A DNA stretch of 64,000 nt, from positions 1-64,000 of the forward strand of contig NZ_MVDE01000010.1 in NCBI RefSeq assembly GCF_002843385.1, given 5' to 3'. Positions 29,524 to 39,254 of this stretch are shown here, piece by piece (position 1 is the first letter of the stretch; each line of letters opens with the position of its first letter). This stretch comes from Labilibaculum manganireducens. Its GTDB lineage: Bacteria; Bacteroidota; Bacteroidia; Bacteroidales; Marinifilaceae. The position numbers and the translations under genes are program-made. The notes beneath the pieces are model-generated. The model was not told the origin of the DNA and did not search any database. It saw only the letters and a program-made list of their open reading frames with translations.

Positions 29524-29928
29524 TTACTTTAAGGATTTTCTTTCAAATACAGGATCATTATCATTTCTATGAAAGTAAGATTCAATTTTCGCTAGAACAG
29601 TAGGCATATTTATTAATTCTTCATTTTTAAATCTCACCACTTTAATGCCCATATCAGTTAATATTTCGTCCCTTTTTACATCTCTCACCTTGGTGAAATC
29701 GTGTACTTTCCCATCCAACTCGATGGCAAGCTTCTCTGCTTCGCAATAAAAATCAGGTATAAAGAAGAAATTTTCATCCTCATAATGGTCATAGATAATT
29801 GCATGTTGCCTTAAAAATTTCCTCTCCAGTAGCTTTCTGTTTCGAATATATTTCCACAATAGCTTTTCGGATAATGTAGGATTGCATCTTAATTTCCTCT
29901 TAACATCCTTTATTTCAATATACTTCAT
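29524..29928 (-). CDS. DUF559 / Vsr-like endonuclease-domain protein
   Basis: A 134-residue protein of the DUF559 family, related by fold to the very-short-patch-repair (Vsr) and PD-(D/E)XK-type nucleases. The pattern LSEKLLWKYIRNRKL (20-34), FLRQHAI, FFIPDFYCEAEKLAIELDGKVH and then a C-terminal GIKVVRFKNEEL strand-helix fits the family. The catalytic acids are probably the Asp of PDFYC and the Glu/Asp of IELDG. No signal or extra domain is present. The gene sits exactly between repeat copies 4 and 5, with 8 bp on one side and 19 bp on the other. This is like the arrangement of REP elements around a RAYT transposase, which makes a role in mobilising or maintaining the repeats a reasonable hypothesis. 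Confidence 0.85.
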   Translation of the reverse strand: MKYIEIKDVKRKLRCNPTLSEKLLWKYIRNRKLLERKFLRQHAIIYDHYEDENFFFIPDFYCEAEKLAIELDGKVHDFTKVRDVKRDEILTDMGIKVVRFKNEELINMPTVLAKIESYFHRNDNDPVFERKSLK

Positions 29929-29947
29929 GCTATTTTGTACTATTAAT

Positions 29948-30083
29948 CACCCTTTCGCCTGTCGGCACTTTCCCTGAAAGGGAAAGATTCTAACAATCAA
30001 TTTTTCTGCAAAAAACTAAGAACATATGCAGCTTAAAGAGTTCTCCCATTTTCAGGGGAGATGTCCGAAGGACAGAGGGGTGA
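29948..30083. repeat. MITE/REP-like element, copy 5
   Basis: A 136-bp copy nearly matching copy 1 in length and inner sequence, with left palindrome TTTCCCTGAAAGGGAAAG and right end GTCCGAAGGACAGAGGGGTGA. It flanks the DUF559 gene on its start-codon side and lies 24 bp from the stop of the second aspartokinase. Confidence 0.85.
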
Positions 30084-30107
30084 AATTCTCATCAAATAAA
30101 TGTAAAC

Positions 30108-31367
30108 TTATAGTAACACAAATTGTGCAGTATCTCTGCTTCGTTGTTCCAGCAGTATTTCCCGGCCGTTGGTCATTCTTTCAACAGCTTCAGAATTGTG
30201 ATGACGAATCGTAATCAACTCCAGATTTTCATTGTATCTCACTTCAAATTTGGTAGAAATTTCTTCAATTAAATTTTTCAATCTTCTATCTGAATTATCA
30301 ACACATACCGAAAAACTAATTGCCGAATTCTGAATTAAATTTACTTTCACCCGGTGTTTTGCAAAAATGGAAAACAACGAACTTAAATTTTCTTCCAGTA
30401 TGAAAGAAAAATCACTTGGTCGTATCGAAATCAGCACCTGATCTTGTTTACGAATATAAACAGGAATTAACTGATCCTGCTTTTTAGAAGCTGTACTAAT
30501 TAAAGTTCCTGACTCGTTCAGACTAAGAAAAGAGCGCACCTGCAAAGGAATTTTCTTCTTCTTAATGGGTTGTATGGTTTTTGGATGAATTACTTTAGCA
30601 CCATAAAAAGCAAGTTCGATGGCCTCCTGATATGAAATACGCTCTAATTTTTGCGCATCGGGCAGCCATTTTGGATCTGCATTCATAATTCCGGGAACAT
30701 CTTTCCAAATGGCCAATTTATCCACATCAAGGATATAAGATAAAATTGCAGCAGTATAATCGGAGCCTTCCCGTCCTAAAGTTGTTGTCTGATTGGTTTT
30801 AGTTCCACCCAAAAATCCTTGGGTTACGTATACAAATGTGTTGGTAAAACCAAAAGCCTGAGGCACCAATTTCTGAGAAAGTTCCCAATCAATTCGTCCT
30901 TCCTTATAAGTATCATCCGTTTTTAAACAAGTACGGATATCTACCCACTTATTTGGCGTACCACTTAAACGAAGGTATTCAGATACAATTGTTGTAGAAA
31001 TCAACTCTCCAAAACACACAATTTGATCGTAATCAAATTCGTAACTTAAAGAAGGAGATTTTTGCAGATAAGCCCGCAACTGCCCGAAAAGAGATTCTAT
31101 TTTCGAAAAAACAGCATCATCCTTTTTCGAAAACAATTCATTTATAATCTTCGTATGGTATGTTTGCAATGCATCTACTTTAGATTCAATCCCATCCTTT
31201 TTAGCTACAAAAGAATCAACGATCTCTTCCAAAGCATTGGTTGTTTTGCCCATTGCCGACAATACAATAATCATTTCCTCTCTGTAGGATTGTACAATTT
31301 TTACAAAATTCCGTACACCATCAGCACTATTTACCGAAGCCCCGCCAAATTTAAATATGTTCATCAA
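30108..31367 (-). CDS. Aspartate kinase (second copy)
   Basis: A 419-residue paralogue of the aspartokinase at 23057-24316, with the same architecture: KFGGASVNSADGV at the N terminus, [41 protein letters not shown], and a tandem ACT-like C terminus (IQNSAISFSVCVDN). All core kinase motifs are kept. It is outside the SAM-I-controlled operon, separated from it by the repeat array, so it probably supplies aspartyl phosphate under different control, for example for lysine/DAP and threonine. The upstream gap to fbp (31368-31717, divergent) holds no gene I can see and only weak promoter-like text. Confidence 0.92.
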   Translation of the reverse strand: MMNIFKFGGASVNSADGVRNFVKIVQSYREEMIIVLSAMGKTTNALEEIVDSFVAKKDGIESKVDALQTYHTKIINELFSKKDDAVFSKIESLFGQLRAYLQKSPSLSYEFDYDQIVCFGELISTTIVSEYLRLSGTPNKWVDIRTCLKTDDTYKEGRIDWELSQKLVPQAFGFTNTFVYVTQGFLGGTKTNQTTTLGREGSDYTAAILSYILDVDKLAIWKDVPGIMNADPKWLPDAQKLERISYQEAIELAFYGAKVIHPKTIQPIKKKKIPLQVRSFLSLNESGTLISTASKKQDQLIPVYIRKQDQVLISIRPSDFSFILEENLSSLFSIFAKHRVKVNLIQNSAISFSVCVDNSDRRLKNLIEEISTKFEVRYNENLELITIRHHNSEAVERMTNGREILLEQRSRDTAQFVLL

Positions 31368-31717
31368 AAAATTGTTAGATAATTCTTACTAAAAAGTTAT
31401 TTAAACCCGCTTTCAAAATAAAAACTGAAGTTACAAAATATTGTTTCAGCATTGCAAAGTTGGTAAAATTTTAAGATCATCCTGTAATTCATTTCGCACT
31501 TTTTAGCCCTAAAAAAGAAAAAACGCGGTTGAAAACAAAAACCTGTTTAATGCCATTAAAACAACAATTTTCCTTTCACATATTACATACCTAATATACC
31601 AAGGCTTCACACCTTAAAATTAATTGCCGTAAACGTTTGAAATAAGTGTTTCGGCGTTTCACAAAAAAGCATAACTTTATGCCACCAAATGAATGTAAAC
31701 CAAAAAGCCTTAAAAAA

Positions 31718-32740
31718 ATGACTGAACACAACAATGTTCAAACTCTAAATCAATTCATCATCCAAAGACAATCCGATCATCCTGGAGCAAAGGGAGAATT
31801 ATCCCGATTACTTCATCATATCGGAATTGCATCTAAAATTGTAAACCGTGCTGTGAACAAAGCCGGCCTGGTTGATATTTTAGGTGAACATGGAGATCGA
31901 AATGTGCAGGGAGAAGATCAGCAGAAACTGGATGTTTTTGCAGACACTCACTTTATTGATGCCTTAAAAGCCTGTGGTGAATGCTGTGCTGTTGCATCGG
32001 AAGAAAATGAAGAAATCATTATTTTTGATGACGAGTTGAGTAAACATGGAAAATATGTTTTCGCAATGGATCCGCTTGACGGCTCATCGAACATCGATGT
32101 AAATGTTTCCATCGGAACCATTTTCTCGATTTACGAACGCCTTTCTCCCCGGGGGGAAGTTGCCAAAATTGAGGATTTCCTTCAGGAAGGAACCAAACAG
32201 GTTGCGGCCGGATATATCATTTATGGTTCGTCAACCATGTTGGTATACACCACCGGAAAAGGAGTAAACGGATTCACTTTGGATCCTTCGATCGGTGAAT
32301 TCTGTTTGTCGCATCCCAACATTAGAACACCAAAAACGGGAACCATTTATTCCATCAACGAAGGAAATTACATCAATTTCCCAATGGGTGTAAAAAAATA
32401 CATTAAGTATTGTCAGGAATATGATCAAAAATCGAATCGCCCCTACACTTCCCGCTACATAGGATCTTTGGTGGCCGATTTTCACCGAAATTTATTGAAC
32501 GGTGGTATTTTTATCTATCCGCAAACCCGTAAAAACCCCAACGGAAAACTTCGTTTGATGTACGAATGCAATCCAATTGCTTTTGTTGCTGAACAAGCCG
32601 GCGGTAAAGCTACCGATGGCACACAGCGAATTTTAACCATTAAACCTACTTCGCTTCACGAACGTGTTCCGTTTTATACCGGATCGACAAACATGGTGAA
32701 GAAAACCGAAGAGTTTTTACATTTCTTCAACAACATTTAA
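31718..32740 (+). CDS. fbp: Fructose-1,6-bisphosphatase, class I
   Basis: Hydrolyses fructose 1,6-bisphosphate to fructose 6-phosphate in gluconeogenesis. Class I features are SEENEEI with metal Glu, [23 protein letters not shown] with the metal-binding Asp pair, [11 protein letters not shown], and [23 protein letters not shown], ending [21 protein letters not shown] start at the ATG 31718 (340 residues, the family length). The frame is open upstream to 31646, but the extra 24 residues are poorly conserved in type and would overlap a possible promoter (TTTC at 31649, TAACTTTA at 31672-31679, 19 bp apart). It is divergent from the second aspartokinase. Confidence 0.94.
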   Translation: MTEHNNVQTLNQFIIQRQSDHPGAKGELSRLLHHIGIASKIVNRAVNKAGLVDILGEHGDRNVQGEDQQKLDVFADTHFIDALKACGECCAVASEENEEIIIFDDELSKHGKYVFAMDPLDGSSNIDVNVSIGTIFSIYERLSPRGEVAKIEDFLQEGTKQVAAGYIIYGSSTMLVYTTGKGVNGFTLDPSIGEFCLSHPNIRTPKTGTIYSINEGNYINFPMGVKKYIKYCQEYDQKSNRPYTSRYIGSLVADFHRNLLNGGIFIYPQTRKNPNGKLRLMYECNPIAFVAEQAGGKATDGTQRILTIKPTSLHERVPFYTGSTNMVKKTEEFLHFFNNI

Positions 32741-32785
32741 AAAATAGTTGTGAGATAAGAGATGTGAGATCAAAATACAATATTG

Positions 32786-32822
32786 AACAAAGCCACTTTT
32801 CAGTTGAGAAGTGGCTTTGTTT
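32786..32822. terminator. Terminator between fbp and the LURP-one-related gene
   Basis: A stem of about 13 bp, AACAAAGCCACTT with its complement in AAGTGGCTTTGTT, is followed by Ts on the plus side and preceded by As. It serves two convergent genes. Confidence 0.8.
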
Positions 32823-32840
32823 TCTTGACTTATTGGTCAC

Positions 32841-33428
32841 TTATTCTTTTAAAACCATATCAATACACATTACTGCTGCAAGAATTAAAACTCTCATCGG
32901 ATTATCTGCAGTTACTTTTTCATCAATCGTCAACATGTAATTGTCTGCTGATGTAAACAATTCCTTGCCAATTCCAGCCCATTTTTTACTTACATGAGCA
33001 AACTCCATTTCCCCTTTACTGAATTTAAAATCCCAGCTGGTCCATTTTCCTTTAAGGGTGCACAAAATATTTTCAGTAGAATCAATAACATCAAATTTCC
33101 CACCTATTGAGAAAAATTTTTGTTTGAACTTTCCCAATAAATTATCGTTCTCATCAAAAACTTCAACTGTAGACAAGAAGAATGAAACACCTCGTTTTAT
33201 TGTTAGTACTTTTTCACCTGAAACAGTTTTAATTTCAATATTAAAAGGAGTCATTCTCTTATAGTCGGTAAAGCGAAGCATCTTGGTGAAAAAACCAAGT
33301 TTTTCTTCCCGGCATGTCATTATCATTTCCTGATTTTCAGGATTGAAAATATCAAAATTATTTGCTGCTTTGAACATGCCAACATGTTCCTTCACGAAAA
33401 ATGAATTTCGACTTAAAATTGGATTCAT
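32841..33428 (-). CDS. LURP-one-related / phospholipid scramblase-like protein
   Basis: A 195-residue protein of the LURP-one-related (LOR, Tubby-like fold) family, often called scramblase-related. It starts with NPILSRNSFFVKEHVGMFKAANNFDIFNPE and follows with alternating strands (ETVSGEKVLTIKRGVSFF, EVFDENDNLLGKFKQKFFS, FDVIDSTENILCTLKGKW). The C terminus has one hydrophobic helix (VLILAAVMCIDMVL), as in the family's buried central helix. Its biochemical role is unknown in bacteria. It precedes a YciI-like gene by 62 bp in the transcript direction's upstream side, so the three minus-strand genes from 34460 to 32841 could form one unit. Confidence 0.8.
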   Translation of the reverse strand: MNPILSRNSFFVKEHVGMFKAANNFDIFNPENQEMIMTCREEKLGFFTKMLRFTDYKRMTPFNIEIKTVSGEKVLTIKRGVSFFLSTVEVFDENDNLLGKFKQKFFSIGGKFDVIDSTENILCTLKGKWTSWDFKFSKGEMEFAHVSKKWAGIGKELFTSADNYMLTIDEKVTADNPMRVLILAAVMCIDMVLKE

Positions 33429-33490
33429 ATGTTATTTATTTTGTTAATGGTTCTTCTATGTTATTAGAACAATTTCAAACTACTGTTTTC

Positions 33491-33781
33491 TTAAACCTCC
33501 AGCAAACAAGTTAACTCGTCGCTCGTCATGCTGGGAATAAATTCAGTGATTGCATAATCGGCTAAATCATTTTTGTGAAAAGGATCTTTAGCCAGAATTT
33601 CTTCCAATTGTTTTTTATCCTTCACTGTTGAAAGTATTACGCCTCCTGTTCTCTGAACTTTTCTGCCCGAGGCCTGAAAATTTCCCAAAGCATACTGCTC
33701 TTTTAAATACTGAACGTGATTGTTCAATTCTTCCTCTACCTTTTCGATAGGTACTTTGTAGGTTAATGAGATGATGAACAT
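33491..33781 (-). CDS. YciI-family protein
   Basis: A 96-residue dimeric-barrel (ferredoxin-like) protein of the YciI family. Family signs are LTYKVPIEKVEEELNNHVQYLKEQYALGNFQASG with the conserved His, and then GGVILSTVKDKKQLEEILAKDPFHKNDLADYAITEFIP carrying the DPF motif. The catalytic-like His-Asp pair of the family is in place, but the reaction of most members is unknown. It starts 13 bp after the stop of the upstream lipoprotein gene, suggesting co-transcription. Confidence 0.85.
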   Translation of the reverse strand: MFIISLTYKVPIEKVEEELNNHVQYLKEQYALGNFQASGRKVQRTGGVILSTVKDKKQLEEILAKDPFHKNDLADYAITEFIPSMTSDELTCLLEV

Positions 33782-33794
33782 GATAAACTAAGTA

Positions 33795-34460
33795 TTAATT
33801 TTCTTCCTGATATCCTTTCATTTCAATATCAATATCTTTTAAATTTAAAAGATAAATAGCCGCCCACAATCGATTCTTAACAACTCCAAAATCAAACCTT
33901 TCATGAACCGACATGAAAGTACTTGGACCAACCATCCCTCCTGTACTTTGAATTAAATCATATAAATCTTTATATCTATTATCTGTCACTCCAAGCTTAT
34001 TTAGATAATCCATATATAAACCAGAAGTACTTAACTCCAAATCTTTCATCTGATCCAAACTTGCTATTTTTGAAGCACTTAAAACCTTACTTTCTGCCAC
34101 TAAGACCCAAATCCCATTAAAAACATCCTTATCTATATTTTTCAGGAATTGATACTTTTCCTGTTCTTTAAATGGAGCATTCAATTTAAAACCATCCTTT
34201 GTAATACCATTCTCTAATTGCTTGCTTAAAGAATCAAAATACTCATGGTATGCTTCCTCAATATTTTCAGTTTTAGTTTTCGATAAAACCATATCATCTA
34301 CATAGGCAACAATTGATTGTAAAGATTCAATTTGCTTCACACTAAATGTCTCCATCAATAACTGATCCGAGCTCATAACTAATCTATTTTTCGTTGTACT
34401 TTGACACGAAACAAGTACTAACAATATGAACAATGCAGAAAGACCCAATAGTTTACTCAT
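33795..34460 (-). CDS. Putative lipoprotein of unknown function
   Basis: A 221-residue protein with signal MSKLLGLSALFILLVLVSC; Cys19 is the predicted lipidation site. The mature part is mainly helical, with NIEEAYHEYFDSLSKQL in the middle and a GGMVGPSTFMSVHERFDFG segment near the end. I do not recognise the family. It lies just upstream of the YciI-like gene, 13 bp apart. The 293 bp before it, up to mfd, hold divergent promoter-rich sequence. Confidence 0.7.
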   Translation of the reverse strand: MSKLLGLSALFILLVLVSCQSTTKNRLVMSSDQLLMETFSVKQIESLQSIVAYVDDMVLSKTKTENIEEAYHEYFDSLSKQLENGITKDGFKLNAPFKEQEKYQFLKNIDKDVFNGIWVLVAESKVLSASKIASLDQMKDLELSTSGLYMDYLNKLGVTDNRYKDLYDLIQSTGGMVGPSTFMSVHERFDFGVVKNRLWAAIYLLNLKDIDIEMKGYQEEN

Positions 34461-34720
34461 GATTTATTTTTTTAAGATTAAATTCATTCCTCGTCTACGA
34501 TACAATTTGCGAATCATTAAAAGTAAACATTATTTATGATTAACAAAAAAAAACATTTGAATCCTATTTATCTCTTTCATATCTATGCCTTTCTAATCTC
34601 CTTTCAAAAAGAGAATTCTACATCTAAAAACGCAAAGCATCTTTAACACTTACCTCTTTGTTCTTTTAACTTGAATTCTGATCCTTTCCCCTTTTACCTT
34701 CTCCCTAAAATATTTTCCCT

Positions 34721-34728
34721 AAATTTGC
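34721..34728 (+). promoter_or_regulatory. mfd: Promoter -7 element of mfd
   Basis: TAAATTTG matches the Bacteroidota -7 consensus exactly and lies 25 bp before the TTG start. A clear -33 TTTG is not found; TTTT at 34693-34696 is the best candidate. Confidence 0.55.
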
Positions 34729-34753
34729 GTTTCAACAAAAAAAGGACAAGGGT

Positions 34754-37700
34754 TTGGAACTAAAACAACTTATACAAATTTTCTCGGAGCATCCTGCCCG
34801 ATACAGCATTGAAAAATATCTGGAACAAAAATCAAAGTTTCAGCTTCACCTAAAAGGTTTGGTTGGTTCTTCGCTCCCTTTGTTGATTTCCACCCTTAAA
34901 CCCGGCCAACATCCGCACATTTTACTGTTTAACGATAAGGAGGAGGCTGCCTATTTTTACAATGATCTGTGCAATCTGCTTGATGAAGATACCGTTTTGT
35001 TCTTTCCATCTTCCTTCAAACGTTCCGTTCAATATGAGAAAACTGACAGTTCGAACATTATTCTTCGTGCCGAATGTCTGAACCGTTTGAATTCCGATAA
35101 GCATCCTACTTTCATTATTACTTTTCCCGAAGCCGTTATCGAAAAAGTAATTAGTAAAGCACAACTGGAAGAAAACACCTTAACAATTAAGGTAGGCGAA
35201 AAATTATCTCCCGAATTTGTGGAAGAAGTCTTGGTCGATTATGAATTTGAACGAGCCGATTTTGTGGTAGAACCAGGTCAGTATTCCATCCGCGGAAGCA
35301 TTATTGATATTTTTTCCTTTTCGGATGAGCATCCTTTTCGAATTGATTTTTTTGGCGAAGAAGTAGACTCCATCCGAATGTTTAATGTGGAAAATCAACT
35401 ATCCATAAAAAAACTAAACTCCGTTGATATCATTCCCAACATTCAGGAAAGTCTGCTGAAGGATTCCCGGATATCCTTTCTTTCCTTTGTGCCCGGCAAT
35501 GCCGTTTTTTGGTGCAGAAATTTACAGTTTTCCTGTGACCGGATTCAATCTATATATGAAAGCACCATCGAAAAGGTTCCTTTTATGCAAATGGGTGAAG
35601 ATTCCGTATCCACTAAAGATTACCTGATAAACAGCAAAGAATTTTTGAATCAGCTAAGTGATTTTTCGACATTGGAATTCGGACAAAAATTCTTTTTTGT
35701 GGCTCAGGAAGAGCTTCAGTTCAATCAGAGTCCGCAACCAGCTTTCAATAAAAATTTCGAATTACTTGGCCAGCATTTGCTAAATAACAATGCCAAAGCA
35801 GAATCGAATTATATTCTTTCCGACAATCCAAAACAGATTGAACGTATCCACAATATTTTTGAAGACCAGGGAATTGAAGTTGATTTTCAGGATGTAAACC
35901 ATACACTTCATGAAGGATTTTCGGATAAAGACCTGAGAATATCGATCTTCACCGATCACCAGATTTTCGATCGTTACCACAAGTTTCAGCTTAAGAACTC
36001 AACGGTTCACAAAGCCAAGGAAGTGGTAACTCTTAAAGAGATTAACCGCCTTCACCCAGGTGATTACATCGTTCATTCCGATCATGGAATTGGTCGTTTT
36101 GGAGGTTTGCAGCTAATCGATACAAACGGCAAACCACAGGAAGTAATTCGCCTGGTTTACAAAGACAATGACATTCTGTATGTGAGTTTGCACTCGCTGC
36201 ATAAAATTTCAAAATACAAAGGCAAAGACGGATCTGCTCCTAAAATATACAAACTGGGTAACGGCACATGGCAAAAGCTAAAGGAAAAAACCAAAGGCAA
36301 GGTAAAAGACATTGCCAAGGATTTGATTGCCCTTTATGCCAAACGAAAATCAGAAAAAGGCTTTTCGTTCAGTCCCGACACCTATATGCAGCAGGAATTG
36401 GAAGCTTCCTTCATTTATGAAGATACTCCCGATCAGGTGAAAGCAACAATCGCAACCAAAGAAGGAATGGAATCGCCTTACCCAATGGACAGGCTGGTAT
36501 GTGGTGATGTTGGTTTCGGAAAAACCGAAATTGCAATTCGTGCCGCTTTTAAAGCTGTTGCTGATAACAAACAGGTCGCTATTCTGGTTCCGACCACAAT
36601 CCTGGCCTTTCAGCATTTCAAAACCTTTAACGATCGATTGAAAAATTTTCCCTGTACGGTAGATTATATCAGCAGAATGAGAACGTCGAAAGATCAGAAA
36701 CAGATTTTGAAAGATTTAAAAGCCGGACAAACTGATATTATAATCGGGACACACCGGATCATAGGAAAAGATGTTGAGTTTAAAGATCTGGGCCTGCTGA
36801 TTATTGATGAAGAGCAGAAATTTGGTGTATCCGTAAAAGAAAAATTGAAACAGTTTAAAGTAAATGTTGATACCTTAACATTAACAGCTACTCCAATTCC
36901 AAGAACTCTTCAATTTTCCTTGCTGGGAGCCAGGGATTTGTCAATCATCAATACGCCGCCACCAAACCGTTATCCGATTGTAACCGAAATTCATAATTTT
37001 AACGAAGACATTATTCGGGAAGCAATAACCTACGAAGTGGAACGAAACGGACAGGTTTTCTTTATTCATAACAGGGTTCAAAATATCAAAGACGTTGAAG
37101 CAATGATTCAGAGAGCCGTTCCAGGTGTTTCAACTGTGGTTGCTCACGGACAAATGGAAGGGCCTAAACTGGAAAAAATCATGCTTGATTTTATTCGTGG
37201 CGATTTTGATGTTCTGATTGCAACTACCATAATTGAATCTGGTTTGGACATTCCGAATGCCAATACCATCATCATTAATAACGGACAGAATTTTGGCTTG
37301 AGCGAACTGCACCAGCTAAGGGGCCGCGTTGGCCGGTCGAACAAAAAAGCATTTTGCTATTTGTTAACTCCTCCGCATGATTCCATGACTCAGGAAGCCA
37401 GACAAAGACTTCAGGCCATTGAAAACTTCTCGGAACTGGGAAGTGGTTTTAATATTGCCATGCAGGATTTGGATATTCGTGGCGCGGGTAATTTACTGGG
37501 TGGCGAACAAAGCGGTTTTATTGCTGATATCGGTTACGAGACTTATCACAAAATTCTGAACGAAGCACTTCTGGAATTGAAGGAGAATGAATTCAAAGAT
37601 GTTTTCGAAGATGAAAAGAAAGATGAAGGAAAAAATGTTCTCCGATTTATAAGCGAATGCCAAATAGATACCGATTTGGAAATTCTTTTTCCTGAGAAAT

Positions 37701-38104
37701 ATGTTGAAAGCATTTCGGAACGAATTCGTTTGTACCGCGAATTGGATAACATTCAGACCGAAGAAGAAATAAAAACATTTGAATCTCAGCTAAAAGATCG
37801 GTTTGGAGACTTACCCGAACCATGTCTTGAACTCTTGGATGTTGTTCGTTTGCGTTGGATTTCTTTGGATTTAGGAATCGAAAAAATCATTCTTAAAAAG
37901 GGAAAACTGGTTCTATATTTTATTTCCGATCAGGATTCAGCTTTCTATAAATCAGCACAGTTTAGCAAAGTCCTGCAATTTCTGCAAACACAAGTTGTTC
38001 CCTGCAAAATGAAAGAAGCAAAAAACAGACTAAGTCTTAGTTTCGAAAAAATTAAGAACATTAAAAAAGCCAGCGAAATACTGGCTCTAATCAATGAGAT
38101 ATAA
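34754..38104 (+). CDS. mfd: Transcription-repair coupling factor
   Basis: A DNA translocase that removes RNA polymerase stalled at lesions and recruits UvrA. It has 1116 residues. Visible parts are a UvrB-like N-terminal region, the RNA-polymerase-interacting domain (LHPGDYIVHSDHGIGRFGGL, about 433-452), Walker A GDVGFGKTE (about 584-592), DEEQKFGV (about 684) as the DEXQ box, GRVGRSNKKAFCYLL as the helicase motif VI region, and the C-terminal TRCF domain. It starts at TTG (34754): no upstream ATG is in frame, and the translation gives MELKQLIQIF, the usual Bacteroidota N terminus. A TAAATTTG box lies close upstream, so the 5' leader is short. Confidence 0.96.
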   Translation: MELKQLIQIFSEHPARYSIEKYLEQKSKFQLHLKGLVGSSLPLLISTLKPGQHPHILLFNDKEEAAYFYNDLCNLLDEDTVLFFPSSFKRSVQYEKTDSSNIILRAECLNRLNSDKHPTFIITFPEAVIEKVISKAQLEENTLTIKVGEKLSPEFVEEVLVDYEFERADFVVEPGQYSIRGSIIDIFSFSDEHPFRIDFFGEEVDSIRMFNVENQLSIKKLNSVDIIPNIQESLLKDSRISFLSFVPGNAVFWCRNLQFSCDRIQSIYESTIEKVPFMQMGEDSVSTKDYLINSKEFLNQLSDFSTLEFGQKFFFVAQEELQFNQSPQPAFNKNFELLGQHLLNNNAKAESNYILSDNPKQIERIHNIFEDQGIEVDFQDVNHTLHEGFSDKDLRISIFTDHQIFDRYHKFQLKNSTVHKAKEVVTLKEINRLHPGDYIVHSDHGIGRFGGLQLIDTNGKPQEVIRLVYKDNDILYVSLHSLHKISKYKGKDGSAPKIYKLGNGTWQKLKEKTKGKVKDIAKDLIALYAKRKSEKGFSFSPDTYMQQELEASFIYEDTPDQVKATIATKEGMESPYPMDRLVCGDVGFGKTEIAIRAAFKAVADNKQVAILVPTTILAFQHFKTFNDRLKNFPCTVDYISRMRTSKDQKQILKDLKAGQTDIIIGTHRIIGKDVEFKDLGLLIIDEEQKFGVSVKEKLKQFKVNVDTLTLTATPIPRTLQFSLLGARDLSIINTPPPNRYPIVTEIHNFNEDIIREAITYEVERNGQVFFIHNRVQNIKDVEAMIQRAVPGVSTVVAHGQMEGPKLEKIMLDFIRGDFDVLIATTIIESGLDIPNANTIIINNGQNFGLSELHQLRGRVGRSNKKAFCYLLTPPHDSMTQEARQRLQAIENFSELGSGFNIAMQDLDIRGAGNLLGGEQSGFIADIGYETYHKILNEALLELKENEFKDVFEDEKKDEGKNVLRFISECQIDTDLEILFPEKYVESISERIRLYRELDNIQTEEEIKTFESQLKDRFGDLPEPCLELLDVVRLRWISLDLGIEKIILKKGKLVLYFISDQDSAFYKSAQFSKVLQFLQTQVVPCKMKEAKNRLSLSFEKIKNIKKASEILALINEI

Positions 38105-38111
38105 CATCATT

Positions 38112-38137
38112 ACTCCGATCGATAAAATGATCGGAGT
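38112..38137. terminator. Terminator after mfd
   Basis: A 9-bp stem ACTCCGATC (38112-38120) pairs with GATCGGAGT (38129-38137), followed by TTATTTTTT. It sits between mfd and the convergent regulator gene. Confidence 0.8.
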
Positions 38138-38144
38138 TTATTTT

Positions 38145-39254
38145 TTAAGAACACGAATGATCCCGAATGTAGCAAACCACTCCGGTTTCTTCTCCTTTTT
38201 CGTTTCGCAGCAAATTAGCAACTAATTTAATTTCCTGCTTTTTACCCATAATATCTAAAATAAAATTTGTTTTATATTTGCCTTTCTTTTCTGCCGGAAT
38301 TAAAATATCTTCAGCAAAAGTTTTTTGTTTATCAGAAATAAACAAGCTGCTGTAAGCTTTGCCAATAGTATTGATTTCGGAAATACCAAAAATCCGTTCA
38401 CATGCCCGGTTCCAAGATTTCACCTTCCCTTCAAGGTCGAAAGTAACAACACCATCAACAAAATTATTAATGATATTCGCTTTTTCAGCCAACAACTGAC
38501 GATAGGCAAACTCACGCGTAATATCACGAACAATTAATTGTAAATTTTTCTTCCCATTAAATTCAATTTGAGCTCCGGTCAAACCCACATCAATCAATTC
38601 GCCATGTATGGTTTTTAATTTCAGGTGAGTATACGAAATTCCTTTTTCCATAGCCGACGAATTCTCCAATCTCTCTTTAAAAATTGCCGAGTAATCATCA
38701 TCAACAAAAGACAACAAGGGCAAGCCCATTAAATCTTCGATGTATGCTGTTTTGAATAATTTTAATCCCAGACAGTTCAGATATTCGATCAAACCATTTT
38801 CATTGATCACAATAATAGCTTCGGGAGAATCGGTAATGAAGTTTCGAAAACGCTGTTCGCGCATTTTCTGATCCAAATCAAATTGATGTTTATAAAAAGC
38901 CAATTCTATTGAAATACCAAGTTCCCTCTTATCAATTGGTTTCACCAAATATCCATAAGAATGAATATTAATAACTCTTTGAATTGTGCTTTCTTCAGTA
39001 TCGCTGGAAAGGAAGATAACCGGAATGTCAAATTTGGTTTTAATTAATTCTGTAGTTTGAATTCCATCCAGACCTCCACCCAAATGAACATCCATCAGAA
39101 TAATATCCGGCTTCATTGTTTCACACAAACGAATAGCCTCTTTTCCATCTTCTACTATTCCGATAAGATCGTAACCCAGTTCTTTTAAAAACATCCGAAA
39201 GATGGTCGATATTAAACTGTCATCTTCTACAATTAAAATTTTTTTCTTCATCAA
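38145..39254 (-). CDS. Response regulator with two PAS domains, no output domain
   Basis: A 369-residue cytoplasmic protein. The receiver domain (1-125) has VEDD, phospho-acceptor Asp in IILMDVHLGG (about 57), SSDTEES and the Lys of VKPIDKRE. Two PAS domains follow: one begins at FRNFITDSPEAIIVINENGLIEYLN, the second at IINNFVDGVVTFDLEGKVKSWNRACERIFG. The second ends with the usual VVCYIRDHS strand. No histidine kinase, GGDEF, HTH or other output follows; the protein simply ends after the second PAS. It may relay through protein contacts or act with a separate kinase. No partner kinase is beside it. Confidence 0.9.
   Translation of the reverse strand: MMKKKILIVEDDSLISTIFRMFLKELGYDLIGIVEDGKEAIRLCETMKPDIILMDVHLGGGLDGIQTTELIKTKFDIPVIFLSSDTEESTIQRVINIHSYGYLVKPIDKRELGISIELAFYKHQFDLDQKMREQRFRNFITDSPEAIIVINENGLIEYLNCLGLKLFKTAYIEDLMGLPLLSFVDDDYSAIFKERLENSSAMEKGISYTHLKLKTIHGELIDVGLTGAQIEFNGKKNLQLIVRDITREFAYRQLLAEKANIINNFVDGVVTFDLEGKVKSWNRACERIFGISEINTIGKAYSSLFISDKQKTFAEDILIPAEKKGKYKTNFILDIMGKKQEIKLVANLLRNEKGEETGVVCYIRDHSCS

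Noticed and set aside
28778-30083. A CRISPR-like array, considered because of the regular repeats
   Set aside because: Repeat units are 136-190 bp, have inverted ends, include identical spacers, and no cas gene is present.
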